The notes: generated by a model from the letters alone, not told the origin. A DNA stretch of 40,547 nt from JBAZTO01 sp041661865 (GCA_041661865.1 JBAZTO010000039.1:1-40547), one strand, 5' to 3'. Positions 1-7,876 are shown, counted from the first letter of the stretch. Program-made: numbers and translations.

Positions 1-75
1 GCCGCCCTGGCGTGCGTGGACCAAAGCAACATGCTGGAGGCCTACTGGAGCCTTCAGCGACAACGAGTTGCATAG
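1..75 (+). CDS. 3' end of an unidentified gene (partial)
   Basis: The frame is open from the first base to a TAG at 73-75 and gives a 24-residue C-terminal tail (AALACVDQSNMLEAYWS and so on) with ordinary composition. The terminator at 151-190, 75 bases downstream, is what one expects behind a plus-strand gene. The tail is too short to assign a family. Another frame is open to about position 150 but reads as arginine-rich noise. Confidence 0.4.
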   Translation, partial: AALACVDQSNMLEAYWSLQRQRVA

Positions 76-150
76 TGCCAGAAACTTCGGGCACACCCAG
101 CTCCGTCGCCTTCGCCGGTTCCCTGCCGACGGGAAGGCCTCTGTAGAATG

Positions 151-190
151 ATCGCCGCCAACGCTCGGACGCCTGGCGGCGATTTTTTTA
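151..190 (+). terminator. Rho-independent terminator
   Basis: A perfect 10-bp stem, ATCGCCGCCA (151-160) with TGGCGGCGAT (174-183), closes a 13-base loop and is followed directly by a run of T (183-189). It most likely ends the partial plus-strand gene at the window start. Positions 191-371 hold no convincing gene. Confidence 0.85.
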
Positions 191-371
191 TTGTCCACAA
201 CAAAACGCTCCTTCCTCCTACGGTCCTGCCGACACGCGCCCTAGCCGCCCGTTGAACAAGTCGTTTTTTCCTGATTCTGATCACGCCGCCGAGATCAGCG
301 TTCATCGTCTCTCGTCGCCAGGACACGCCCATTGCCTTTGCCTCACTGTCTCGATCGAGCGATACTTGTGC

Positions 372-1682
372 CTATTTGTCTTGGTCGGAGGGCCCAGCCG
401 AAGGCGGCAGGGGAGGCCCGCCGCGCTCAAAGACCTCGAACCAGTTCACGCGCCCCGTCGCCTGCATCAGCACAAACAACGTCACCACCGCGCCGATGAC
501 CACCGTCAGGCCCGTCCAGCCGGGGAAGAAAAAGGCGTAGGAGAAGCCGATCAGGTACACCAGCTGCGCCAGGCCGATGTAGAACAGCGCGAACCTTGCA
601 CCGGCCACCAGTTGCATGTAACTGACCACCAACACCACTGACACAGCCGCACAGATCCAGAACGCCGCGTGGATGGAGATCTTGTCTGCCGTGTAGGCCA
701 GCAGGATGTGGAAGGCGAAGAAGCCCGCCGCCAGGAAAAGGTAGTGCATCGGGTGGAGCTGGATCCGCTTGAGCACCACGACGGTGAACACGGCCGTGAA
801 GAAGAACAGCAGGCTTACGGGTGCGAACAGGCTCATGCGGGCGATGATCGGCCCGGCGTTGGCGCGGTGGGGCATGACGATGCCCATCGATTGATTGGTC
901 AGCGCGTTGGCGAACTTCCACGAGGCCGTCACGCCGTCCTTAGTCGGCTGGGCTGGCTGAGAGGGGCTGCGCGAGCCCTTGGGGTAATCGATGTCGCGAA
1001 AGTTGGCGTTGACCGTCAGCGAGAAGTCGCCCAGTCGCACCAGCGGGCCGGTCGGCGCCTGAAGCGAGGGCACCTCCTCCTCCTCCTCCTCGCGAATGCG
1101 CGCCGGACGGTGGCTGGGCTCGGGCGCGGTGGAGGGGGAGTAGAGCCACATGTCCTGCCCGTTGGTCGTGTAGCGAACGGTAACGGCTGCACCCTCATTC
1201 GCCTGCACGGGGATCGACAGCACCCCAGCGGCGATCTGCTGCGATGTGATCTCACGCGGCTTGTCGTCCACCAGCACGCTGAGGTTCTCATAGCCGGTCA
1301 CGCCGTTGGGCAGCTCAAAGACCAGGTACCACGTGCCCGCGCGGTTGGGCTCATCGCTTGCAGCGGCCGACAGCGTGTAGCGGCCTTCGAAGTCCACACT
1401 GAAGGTGCTGTACCACAGCAGGCCCTTGTAGCGGTGGTTGTGGTGGATGTTGGCGGTGACGTGGCTGGAGGCCGGGTCGGCGCCAGTGGGCGCGTTGGCC
1501 TGCGGCGACCAGTGTGGCGATCGCTGCACGAGCATGGACGGTCCCCACAGGCTCCGCATCTCGTCGGACAGGCGGTTGTCGAGCTGATGCGTCCGCGACC
1601 AGACGACCTTCCCCAGCACAAGCCAGGCCAGGCTCGCGCCGACAAACAACAGGCCAATGGCGAGCAATCTTCGACCGTTCAT
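372..1682 (-). CDS. CreD-like inner membrane protein
   Basis: This 436-residue protein resembles the CreD family (COG4452), inner membrane proteins linked to envelope stress and beta-lactam or colicin tolerance in enterobacteria. It has an N-terminal membrane anchor (about residues 7-27), a long extracytoplasmic beta-rich domain, and a C-terminal block of about six membrane segments starting near LHPMHYLFLAAGFFAFHILL, which is the recognisable CreD part; it ends close to the usual RVNWFE motif. Length is close to E. coli CreD (450). Start chosen at ATG 1682, with GAGGAGT upstream. It is the last gene of a three-gene operon (33 bp behind the regulator gene). E. coli creD belongs to a two-component regulon, whereas here a winged-helix regulator gene is adjacent. 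A run of glutamates (EEEEEE) lies in the periplasmic part. Confidence 0.75.
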   Translation of the reverse strand: MNGRRLLAIGLLFVGASLAWLVLGKVVWSRTHQLDNRLSDEMRSLWGPSMLVQRSPHWSPQANAPTGADPASSHVTANIHHNHRYKGLLWYSTFSVDFEGRYTLSAAASDEPNRAGTWYLVFELPNGVTGYENLSVLVDDKPREITSQQIAAGVLSIPVQANEGAAVTVRYTTNGQDMWLYSPSTAPEPSHRPARIREEEEEEVPSLQAPTGPLVRLGDFSLTVNANFRDIDYPKGSRSPSQPAQPTKDGVTASWKFANALTNQSMGIVMPHRANAGPIIARMSLFAPVSLLFFFTAVFTVVVLKRIQLHPMHYLFLAAGFFAFHILLAYTADKISIHAAFWICAAVSVVLVVSYMQLVAGARFALFYIGLAQLVYLIGFSYAFFFPGWTGLTVVIGAVVTLFVLMQATGRVNWFEVFERGGPPLPPSAGPSDQDK

Positions 1683-1715
1683 GTTTTCACTCCTCGTTAT
1701 GAAACGGGGTTCCAG

Positions 1716-2030
1716 TCACTCTTTCGCCCGATCCAAGATGTCCTGGAGCAGCTTGATGTAGTTGGTCAGCGCAGCGCGACCCTTGGTGCTGATCGACAGG
1801 ATTGTCTGGGGCTTCTTGCCCTTGAAGGTCTTGTGAATCGTCACGTATCCGGCTCGCTCCAGTGCGGCCAGGTGCGTCGACAGGTTGCCGTCGGTCAGGC
1901 GCAGGTCGGCCTTCAGTTCGTTGAACTCCAACAGTTCCACCCCTGCGAGGCTGGCCATGATCGCCAGACGCGTCCGCTGGTGGATCGTCTCGTCGATCTT
2001 GTTATGTTGCCGTGCGTCGGGCATTGTCAT
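1716..2030 (-). CDS. Winged-helix transcriptional regulator
   Basis: A 104-residue single-domain DNA-binding protein of the winged-helix type (HTH_34, MarR/ArsR-like). The recognition-helix region reads LRLTDGNLSTHLAALERAGY, followed by a basic wing (HKTFKGKKPQT) and a C-terminal helix suited to dimerisation. No ligand domain, metal-binding cysteines or histidine cluster is visible. It sits between a membrane protein and the CreD-like protein with gaps of 27 and 33 bp, so all three are probably co-transcribed. The palindromes at the operon promoter are the obvious candidate for autoregulatory binding (inference). No good Shine-Dalgarno precedes ATG 2030; an alternative start is ATG 2024. Confidence 0.85.
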   Translation of the reverse strand: MTMPDARQHNKIDETIHQRTRLAIMASLAGVELLEFNELKADLRLTDGNLSTHLAALERAGYVTIHKTFKGKKPQTILSISTKGRAALTNYIKLLQDILDRAKE

Positions 2031-2057
2031 TCTGACCGTGTTTCTGACCGCGCCGCG

Positions 2058-2651
2058 TCATCCGCCGTGGCGGATCCAGACCACCGTGCCGTAGACCAGG
2101 TGGAAGCCGCCGAAGGTGATCGCCATCGCCAAAGCCGGCCAACCCTGGCAGAAGGTTGCAGTTAGCGGGGCGGCGAGGATGAAGCACGCACCCATGCCCC
2201 GGACCTCCGCGATGCTGAAATCTCCCGCCTGCCACAGTGCCAGGCCGTAGAAGACCATCCACAATGCCGGCACGAGGCTGAGATGGCTGTAGGGCACCGG
2301 GTGCCAGTCGAGCAGCGCCAAGGTCATAGCCCCGCCGACGATGAAGGGCGGCAGGATGGTCATGAGCATGCGGCGCTTGATCGAGGTCCAGAAGGGCATG
2401 CCCATTCTCTTTTCCCGGGCACGCGTGAGGAGGATGTCGCCGGCAGCGGCCAGGCAGAAGACGGCGCCCCAGATGATCGACGTCAAGACGAGGGTGTCCT
2501 GATGTCCGAGGAGCCGGTCGACGACTGCTCCCGCCAACGCAAACGCGCCTGCCAGCACTCCCGCCGCCCCGCTCATGCTGGAGTATCGCACTGGGCGTTC
2601 CATCAGTTGGCGGATGACCTTGAGTTCCTGCGTAGCGTTCTCGATGTCCAT
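2058..2651 (-). CDS. Small multi-pass membrane protein of regulator-CreD operon
   Basis: This 197-residue protein has a short cytoplasmic N-terminus (MDIENATQELKVIRQLMER) and about six hydrophobic segments, ending WIRHGG. I do not recognise a named family; proteins of this layout are common beside HTH_34 regulators, and a sensing or partner role for the regulator is inference. Start chosen at ATG 2651 because GGGAG lies 8 bases upstream; GTG at 2660 would add three residues but has poorer spacing. It is the first gene of the operon and lies directly behind the operator-promoter at 2673-2719. Confidence 0.75.
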   Translation of the reverse strand: MDIENATQELKVIRQLMERPVRYSSMSGAAGVLAGAFALAGAVVDRLLGHQDTLVLTSIIWGAVFCLAAAGDILLTRAREKRMGMPFWTSIKRRMLMTILPPFIVGGAMTLALLDWHPVPYSHLSLVPALWMVFYGLALWQAGDFSIAEVRGMGACFILAAPLTATFCQGWPALAMAITFGGFHLVYGTVVWIRHGG

Positions 2652-2672
2652 GGTTGGCACTCCCGATTAGGC

Positions 2673-2719
2673 ACTTTGTATCACAAAGTACTTTGTACGA
2701 CATCTTCGTCCGGGTGCAA
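2673..2719 (-). promoter_or_regulatory. Promoter with overlapping palindromic operators for the CreD operon
   Basis: On the minus strand, TTGCAC (2714-2719) and TACAAA (2692-2697) are 16 bp apart and look like a sigma-70-type promoter. The -10 is embedded in three alternating heptamers: ACTTTGT (2673-2679), ACAAAGT (2683-2689), ACTTTGT (2690-2696). These make a 17-bp palindrome with a 3-bp centre and an overlapping perfect 14-bp palindrome. An operator covering the -10 implies repression, probably by the operon's own winged-helix protein (inference). Confidence 0.65.
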
Positions 2720-2790
2720 GCTTATTCTGGAGAAATTCTTCGAGCCACCCGCGCCGCGATGTTTCCCTTCTTGTGTCCGCTCTAGGGAAA

Positions 2791-2818
2791 GGGAGGTGGA
2801 GTTGGAACTCCACCTCCC
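2791..2818. repeat. Perfect 13-bp inverted repeat
   Basis: GGGAGGTGGAGTT (2791-2803) is followed after GG by its exact complement AACTCCACCTCCC (2806-2818). It lies between the operon promoter and the radical SAM gene remnant and acetyltransferase tail. No T-run follows on the plus strand, so a classical terminator is unlikely; it may be a small palindromic repeat. Confidence 0.7.
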
Positions 2819-2830
2819 AAATATGGGACG

Positions 2831-2905
2831 CCGGAAGCTATCCGTGGAAGACTTCGACGGGGACGGCGGGGATGGCCTGTCGCACGACGGCGGCGACTTT
2901 CTTCA
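2831..2905 (-). pseudogene. Duplicated 3' end of the radical SAM gene
   Basis: Positions 2831-2895 repeat positions 4036-4100 with only two visible mismatches. On the minus strand both copies read VVRQAIPAVPVEVFHG followed by TAG, and both differences are synonymous (GTC/GTG for Val, CAC/CAT for His). Upstream the copy diverges at once (EPLKKVAA instead of EALAA), and the frame runs into the end of the acetyltransferase gene. It is a tail without a body, either a remnant of a second copy or the distal junction of an insertion. Confidence 0.8.
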
Positions 2906-2917
2906 ATGGTTCAGCCG

Positions 2918-3817
2918 TTACGATCTCTTCAGCACCTTGAAGAAGTCACAATCACTGCCCGTCACTTTGAATCCGCACGTCTCATAGCATTGGACAGCCG
3001 CAACGTTCTTGCTGCTGGTGTAGACGATGGCGCACTTCCCGCCGCGTGACCGTATCCGCTGACAACCTTCGGCTATCAAAGCCGATGCAAGACCCTTCCG
3101 GCGATGGGCAGGATGACAGCCAATCGGCTCGAATTCACCGACCTGGTTGACTTCGTCGTACCACCAGATGCATGCCGCGGCGACGTGGTCCTGCGAGTCA
3201 AGGACAACGATGTCCTGGCCAACAACAAACTGTCCGCTTGCAAGCATGCGCTCATAGCGATCAGCGAGGAGGGCGCTACGGCCATAGATCTGACTACCGG
3301 TCTCGGACAACCCCAAGAAGTCCTGAATTCCTTCAACCGACTTCATTCTGTAGCCTGCAGGCAATGGTGACTCTTGCATTGCAGCCGTCAGATCCCGCAG
3401 GAATCGGGCATACCCTTGCCCGGTGCTCTGGAAACCGCGCCGCTCCAGCATCGCTCGACGTTCGAGATTGCTGTCGAGGCATCCCACGGTAAGTTTCCTC
3501 TTGTCGCACCGTTGCTCTGCCCAATCGATCATGAGCTCTTCGACCGCTGCCGTGTTGCACGACGGAAGCACTGTCATGTCGCAACTTCCCGAAGGGTCAT
3601 ATTGGACGTAGCCGACTAGCTCGCCGGTGGCGTAGAACCACATCGGGAAGAGCCGTTCTGTGGCAGGATCTGCGTGCCTACAGAATCTCCAGGTAAGGTC
3701 GCCGATGTGCATCGGCTGCCGTGGGCCGAGAGCAGACCACGCCTGTTGCGTCAGGCGGCACATCAGCCGAAAGTCTTCATGGTTGCTGCAGTACCGCATG
3801 GAGAAGTCCGCTGACAT
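2918..3817 (-). CDS. GNAT family N-acetyltransferase, possibly two-domain
   Basis: The C-terminal half of this 299-residue protein is a clear GNAT domain: a PIGCHPAHRRKGLASALI acetyl-CoA binding motif A near residues 230-250, then the AAVQCYETCGFK motif typical of the last strand and helix. The N-terminal half (about 1-140) has the same kind of layout, including RRAMLERRGFQSTG, and may be a degenerate second GNAT domain. The substrate is unknown. The gene is visibly less GC-rich than its neighbours and lies between two copies of the radical SAM gene's 3' end, which suggests acquisition. The start at ATG 3817 lacks a strong ribosome binding site. Confidence 0.8.
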   Translation of the reverse strand: MSADFSMRYCSNHEDFRLMCRLTQQAWSALGPRQPMHIGDLTWRFCRHADPATERLFPMWFYATGELVGYVQYDPSGSCDMTVLPSCNTAAVEELMIDWAEQRCDKRKLTVGCLDSNLERRAMLERRGFQSTGQGYARFLRDLTAAMQESPLPAGYRMKSVEGIQDFLGLSETGSQIYGRSALLADRYERMLASGQFVVGQDIVVLDSQDHVAAACIWWYDEVNQVGEFEPIGCHPAHRRKGLASALIAEGCQRIRSRGGKCAIVYTSSKNVAAVQCYETCGFKVTGSDCDFFKVLKRS

Positions 3818-3912
3818 TCAGGCACCGTCCCATCTGGAGGAAGTGAATCCTCTGTCTCCGAGCAACTTAACCGACATCCTGATGTTCCACAACATGCGCA
3901 TCATGTCCCGAT

Positions 3913-3987
3913 CCCCAGCAACGCGAAGTTGCCGCACTGATAGACCTGCTCGACGTAGGCCGTGATGGGCTGCAAGACTCAATCGTG
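3913..3987 (-). pseudogene. Possible gene tail fragment
   Basis: On the minus strand a coding-like stretch LQPITAYVEQVYQCGNF continues to LLGIGT and a TGA. It has no start: upstream the frame runs into the hairpin repeat at 3984-4008. It may be the end of a lost gene inside the segment bounded by the duplicated radical SAM tail. No family recognised. Confidence 0.25.
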
Positions 3988-4008
3988 GTCGCACACGCCG
4001 CGACCACG
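3984..4008. repeat. Solo hairpin of the palindromic repeat family (copy 1)
   Basis: CGTGGTCGC (3984-3992) pairs perfectly with GCGACCACG (4000-4008) across the loop ACACGCC. The surrounding 36 bases (3981-4016) recur without change at 18711-18746. The loop matches the 3' hairpin loop (ACACGAC) of the paired-hairpin elements at 20126-20231 and 27924-28027. Confidence 0.85.
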
Positions 4009-4042
4009 CCACCCGCGAATTTGCCCCTCTTCCCCCCGGAAG

Positions 4043-4927
4043 CTATCCATGGAAGACTTCCACGGGGACGGCGGGGATGGCCTGTCGCACGACGGCGGCG
4101 AGGGCTTCCAGGGCGGCGTCATCGAGCGAGCCGGCGCGAGCGTCGGCTGGCGTGCGCGCGACGGTATGGATCTGCACGAGCTTGATCTGCCCGCCGGCGC
4201 GGAGGATGCCCTTGAGTCGCTCGCAGTAGGCGGTGACTTCTCGCAGCGGCGGCGGGTCGCCGGCCAGTGACAGGAAGAGAGTCTGGATCACCAGGGGGCA
4301 GCCCTTGGCGACTTCGGTGATGTTCGAGACCACCTTGTCCAGGGTCAGTCCCGGGCCCGGGCGGTTGATGCGAAGGAAATACGCCTCGGTGCCCGCGTCG
4401 AGCTTGGCCCAGATCTCCCCGTTGTTGGCCTCCAGGATGGGCAGGGCGCGGCGGAAGGGTTCGCCGTCGAAGGCGGTGGCGTTGGTGATGACCACCAGCT
4501 TGACGTCGGCGAGGTCCAGTTGCCGCTTGACCTCGGCGGCGGCGGCCACGGCCTGGTCGAAGTTGGCCATGCAGGTCGGCTCGCCGTCGCCGCTGAAGGC
4601 GATGTCATTGATGCGGCGTAGCGGCAGCGGCACGGCTGAGAAGCGGGGGTGTTGCCAGATCGTTCCCTCGGCCGCCTCGTGCAGCACGGCGCGCAATTCC
4701 CGCCGCAGCACCTCCAGGTCCACCGAGTGCAGGTTGCGGGCGATCTTCCGATCCACCTGGCAGTACACGCACGAGTAGGTGCATCGCTTGTCGGGGTTGA
4801 GGTTGATCCCGACGCTGAGGCCCTTGCTCCGCCGCGCGACGACGGGGTAGACGTACAGGAAGTCGTGCCACTGCCGGCGGTGGTCGCGGATGACGTTGTG
4901 ATGGTCCTGGCCTTGGGTTTCGCTCAT
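4043..4927 (-). CDS. Radical SAM protein, COG0731-like
   Basis: A 294-residue radical SAM enzyme. The cluster-binding motif CTYSCVYC places three cysteines at about residues 49, 53 and 56 (CX3CX2C), preceded by the family-typical GLSVGINLNPDKR. A GDGEPT element follows near residue 115, corresponding to the SAM-contacting GGE-type motif. The family is grouped with wybutosine-type Fe-S oxidoreductases in COG0731, but bacterial members such as this one have no established substrate. Start chosen at ATG 4927, with AAGGG just upstream; an in-frame extension to 5152 runs into a non-coding inverted repeat and is rejected. The final 65 bp are duplicated at 2831-2895. Confidence 0.85.
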   Translation of the reverse strand: MSETQGQDHHNVIRDHRRQWHDFLYVYPVVARRSKGLSVGINLNPDKRCTYSCVYCQVDRKIARNLHSVDLEVLRRELRAVLHEAAEGTIWQHPRFSAVPLPLRRINDIAFSGDGEPTCMANFDQAVAAAAEVKRQLDLADVKLVVITNATAFDGEPFRRALPILEANNGEIWAKLDAGTEAYFLRINRPGPGLTLDKVVSNITEVAKGCPLVIQTLFLSLAGDPPPLREVTAYCERLKGILRAGGQIKLVQIHTVARTPADARAGSLDDAALEALAAVVRQAIPAVPVEVFHG

Positions 4928-5035
4928 ACCCTTATTGTATTGTGCGGAGCGGCGGAAGAAAGGCCAAGCTGGAAGTTGCGGCGGGGGGGGTGTAAGATAC
5001 CGCCCCGACGCAGCGGCTAGGAATAGAAGAAACGC

Positions 5036-5114
5036 CCCACACAGAGATGCAGAGAAACAGAGAGAAGCGATAGCACCAGAAGTTCGGCTCTGAGGCTCTG
5101 TGGCTCTGTGTGGG
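5036..5114. repeat. Imperfect inverted repeat in the gltX leader
   Basis: CCCACACAGAG (5036-5046) and CTCTGTGTGGG (5104-5114) are exact inverted repeats; pairing continues imperfectly inward for about 27 bp through repeated CAGAG/CTCTG units. The 79-bp unit fills most of the space between the divergent radical SAM and gltX genes and would fold in the gltX 5' leader. It resembles a short MITE-like intergenic element; mobility is not shown. Confidence 0.6.
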
Positions 5115-5144
5115 TCGTGGGTCTGTGAAAGCTCGGGAAGAAAC

Positions 5145-6611
5145 ATGGACAAGCTCAGGACGCGATTCGCCCCTTCGCCGACAGGTTACCCGCACGTGGG
5201 CAATATTCGGACGGCACTCTACGATTACCTGCTGGCCCGCAAGAGCGGCGGGACGTTCGTGGTCCGCATCGAGGATACCGACCGTGACCGGCACAACGAG
5301 TCGGCCATCGCCATGATCGTCGAGGACCTGCGGTGGCTGGGCCTGGAGTGGGACGAGGGCATCGAAGTCGGCGGCCCGCACGAGCCGTATCGGCAGAGCC
5401 TGCGCCTGGAGCGCTATGCCCAGTGCATCCGCCGCCTGCTGGAGGAAGGCAAGGCCTACCACGCCTTCGATACCGAGGCGGAGCTGGACGCCCTGCGCGA
5501 GAAGGCGATGGCTGAGAAGCGGACCTTCCGCTATGACCGCCCGGCGAGTCTGCCCACTGCCGCCGATGTCGAGCGGGCCCGCGCGGAGGGCCGGCCCGTG
5601 GTGGTGCGGTTCCTCTGCCCGGCGCGCGACCTGACGATTCACGACGAGGTGTTCGGCGACGTGACCATGCCGGCGGCTGAGATGGAGGACTTCATCATCC
5701 AGAAGGCCGACGGATACCCGACGTTCTACCTGGCCAATGCCGCCGACGACGCCGACATGGAGATCAACTTCGTGACACGCGGCCAGGAGTTTCTGGGCCA
5801 GACGTGGCGACAGGTGTTTCTGCGCGAGGCATTGGGCTTTCCCGAGCCGCGTTATGCGCACCTGCCCATGATTATGGACATGAAGGGCCGCAAACTCTCC
5901 AAGCGCGACGGCGACGTGGATGTTCACTCCTTCCGCAAGGCGGGGTACCTGCCGGAGGTGATGGTCAACTTCATCGCGCTGCTGGGCTGGAACCCCGGCG
6001 GCGACCGCGAGCGGATGAGCCTGGCCGAGATGGTCGAGCTGTTCAGCGTCGACCGCATCGGCAAGAGCAATGCCAAGTTTGACCGCGACAAGCTGCTGGC
6101 CTTCAATACCGATGCCCTGGCCGCGGCCGGTGAGGAGCGCCTGCTGGCGGGCCTGAAGGATTATCTCTCGCTCAACGAGACGCCCATCCCGGCCCATGAC
6201 GAGGACATGCTGCGGCGCCTGCTGAAGGCCAATCACGGCATGCGGACCTTCGCGGACATTCCTTTCAAGTGCAACGTGCTGTTCGCGCCGGACGATGCGT
6301 TCGCCTACGACGAGGCGGTGGTGGCCAAGGTGCTGACGAAGAACGACGGTGAAGGCCTCAAGGCCCTCGCGGCCGTTCGCGAACTGCTGGCCGGCTGCCC
6401 CTGGCAGGCCGACAAGCTGGAGGAGATGATCAAGGACTTCTGCCAGAGCCGCACCCTGGGAATGGGCAAGGTCGCCCAGCCCCTCCGCGTGGCCGTCACC
6501 GGCACGACCATCAGCCCGTCCATCTACGACACGCTGCTGATCCTGGGCAAGGAGCGGAGCCTGGCGCGGATCGACCGCTGCCTCTCCACGTTCCGCCCGT
6601 GTCCCGGGTAG
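5145..6611 (+). CDS. gltX: Glutamate-tRNA ligase
   Basis: GluRS charges tRNA(Glu) with glutamate in the cytoplasm. The 488-residue protein is full length for bacterial GluRS (about 470-490). It has the class I signature PSPTGYPHVGNIRTA, with the HIGH-type HVGN at residues 17-20, VVRIEDTDRDR shortly after, and the KMSKS-type KLSKR at 250-254. The C-terminal anticodon-binding part follows in order (FAYDEAV, KLEEMIKDFC). Whether it also charges tRNA(Gln) cannot be read from sequence. ATG 5145 is preferred over an upstream in-frame ATG at 5100, because the extra residues would derive from the inverted repeat and a GGGAAG site precedes 5145. It is monocistronic by spacing. Confidence 0.97.
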   Translation: MDKLRTRFAPSPTGYPHVGNIRTALYDYLLARKSGGTFVVRIEDTDRDRHNESAIAMIVEDLRWLGLEWDEGIEVGGPHEPYRQSLRLERYAQCIRRLLEEGKAYHAFDTEAELDALREKAMAEKRTFRYDRPASLPTAADVERARAEGRPVVVRFLCPARDLTIHDEVFGDVTMPAAEMEDFIIQKADGYPTFYLANAADDADMEINFVTRGQEFLGQTWRQVFLREALGFPEPRYAHLPMIMDMKGRKLSKRDGDVDVHSFRKAGYLPEVMVNFIALLGWNPGGDRERMSLAEMVELFSVDRIGKSNAKFDRDKLLAFNTDALAAAGEERLLAGLKDYLSLNETPIPAHDEDMLRRLLKANHGMRTFADIPFKCNVLFAPDDAFAYDEAVVAKVLTKNDGEGLKALAAVRELLAGCPWQADKLEEMIKDFCQSRTLGMGKVAQPLRVAVTGTTISPSIYDTLLILGKERSLARIDRCLSTFRPCPG

Positions 6612-6614
6612 GGC

Positions 6615-6631
6615 ACGCAGCTTTGCTGCGT
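6615..6631 (+). terminator. Hairpin behind gltX (possible terminator)
   Basis: ACGCAGC (6615-6621), TTT, GCTGCGT (6625-6631) form a tight stem three bases after the gltX stop. There is no U-tract, so intrinsic termination is uncertain. Confidence 0.4.
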
Positions 6632-6986
6632 CGGGCCGCAGGCAAAACTTTCGCTGTGCAAAGAACCTACATGCCTTACACATGCGACGCCCCCCCCAAA
6701 TATCGCCGAAACTTTTTGCCGATAGAGACTTGTCAAAACGCACTTGTGTGGTACGATATTCGTGCTTCGACGTCCGCTTGAGTACGCAGCGGAGGAGTTC
6801 CACGTCGGGGACAGGAGCGATCTCGCTTACTCGAACCTGCCCCAAAGGCCACACGGCCGAGGTTTTTGAATCGCTTTCTTGATTTTCATGTGGCGCGGGT
6901 TTTGCCCGCCGGCGCTCGGTGTCTCTTCAGGGTAACTTTGGACAGATGTGTGGTTGTATTCTGAGAAGGCAAAGGACGGATCAATA
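6632..6986. other. Intergenic region between gltX and the PEP-CTERM gene
   Basis: No convincing gene on either strand. The region is less GC-rich around 6650-6770 and holds a candidate promoter at 6730-6757, leaving a leader of about 220 bases before the PEP-CTERM start. The leader contains a short hairpin at about 6893-6912 (GGCGCGGG, TTTT, GCCCGCC) resembling one at 37976-37993. No riboswitch class was recognised. Confidence 0.5.
6730..6757 (+). promoter_or_regulatory. Candidate sigma-70 promoter
   Basis: TTGTCA (6730-6735) and TACGAT (6752-6757) are separated by 16 bp in an AT-richer patch. If used, it would drive the PEP-CTERM gene with a long leader. Confidence 0.4.
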
Positions 6987-7859
6987 ATGAGCTTCCCTTG
7001 TGGCCTGAATCGAAGTGGCTTGTTCTGCTCAACCCTTCTGGGCGTCGCTTTCGTCGTGGCCAGCCTGCCCAAGTCGGCCATCGCCGCCCCGGTGACAGTG
7101 GACCTCCAGTACACCGCCGTCGTCTATGCCAAGGCAGTGGCGGCATCGGACAATCATTTCCCCGCGCCGCAGATGCCGCAAGAAATTGTGTCGGATTTCG
7201 ATGCAAATGCCGTCCATGCGACCAATGCCTCCGCCGCCGTGGCTGTCCATGCCCTTGTGCAGGCCTACGAGGGATGGATGTTGGCCCCACCAGAGTATGG
7301 CGAGATGGTCTGGACCCCCACCCCGGTCGTTGATTACGATCAGCAGATCAGCATGTCCGCCGCTATCGACGAGACGGCCACCGGTATCCTGTTCAGTTCT
7401 GCACAGGCCCTTACCGAGACCGTCGGTTCCCACTCGATCGTTGACTTGCCTCCGGGCCTGAGCCCTCCCTATGATTCGCCGGACTATGATCAGTATCGCT
7501 CCGATTGGTGGGCGTTCGCTTTCGGCACATTTGAGTTGGGAATCGACGAGGCGGGCGGTTATTCCGAGGGCATGGTTGTTCCGCTGGACCTGGCAACCAG
7601 CTTTGCTGGACAAGGCGCTCAATGGAGTTGGTTTGTGAGGGTCAAGCGTGGTGACGAGACCATTGCCGAACTTACCCCCGGCAACGATGTTGCTACGATC
7701 AACGCTCTGGCCGGGGAGACGCTGAGTTTCGAGATGGGCAACCTTCCTGAACCGGCTACGCTGTCGGTGCTGGCCCTGGGCGCCCTTGGAATGCTTCGAT
7801 GGCGCCGAGGGGAAGGGTTCGGGCAAGGTCATGAAGACCCCCTGAGCCCTCCGGGCTGA
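6987..7859 (+). CDS. PEP-CTERM sorting domain protein
   Basis: A 290-residue exported protein. An N-terminal signal peptide (LLGVAFVVASLPKSAIAAP) is followed by a beta-rich body without a recognised enzymatic domain. The C-terminus carries the PEP-CTERM sorting signal from about residue 253: LPEPATLSVLALGALGML, then the basic WRRG. PEP-CTERM proteins are exported, then processed by an exosortase and usually tied to extracellular polysaccharide; no exosortase gene is in the window. The 15 or so residues after the basic cluster are longer than usual for this signal. Start ATG 6987 follows AAAGGACGG; an upstream ATG at 6948 would put charged residues ahead of the signal peptide. Confidence 0.85.
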   Translation: MSFPCGLNRSGLFCSTLLGVAFVVASLPKSAIAAPVTVDLQYTAVVYAKAVAASDNHFPAPQMPQEIVSDFDANAVHATNASAAVAVHALVQAYEGWMLAPPEYGEMVWTPTPVVDYDQQISMSAAIDETATGILFSSAQALTETVGSHSIVDLPPGLSPPYDSPDYDQYRSDWWAFAFGTFELGIDEAGGYSEGMVVPLDLATSFAGQGAQWSWFVRVKRGDETIAELTPGNDVATINALAGETLSFEMGNLPEPATLSVLALGALGMLRWRRGEGFGQGHEDPLSPPG

Positions 7860-7876
7860 CGATTTGTGGCGTCAGC

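Noticed and set aside
2791..2818. Inverted repeat as a rho-independent terminator
   Set aside because: Strong stem but no U-tract on the plus strand and no gene end immediately before it, so listed only as a repeat.
4928..5152. N-terminal extension of the radical SAM protein
   Set aside because: The added residues (including LCFSASLCGAFLLFL) are a translation of the inverted repeat at 5036-5114, and a ribosome site and ATG sit at 4927.
4932..6854. Long open frame antisense to gltX on the minus strand
   Set aside because: Its product is rich in His, Gln, Arg and Val with no domain, and it mirrors the codon structure of the clear gltX gene; long antisense frames are expected in GC-rich DNA.
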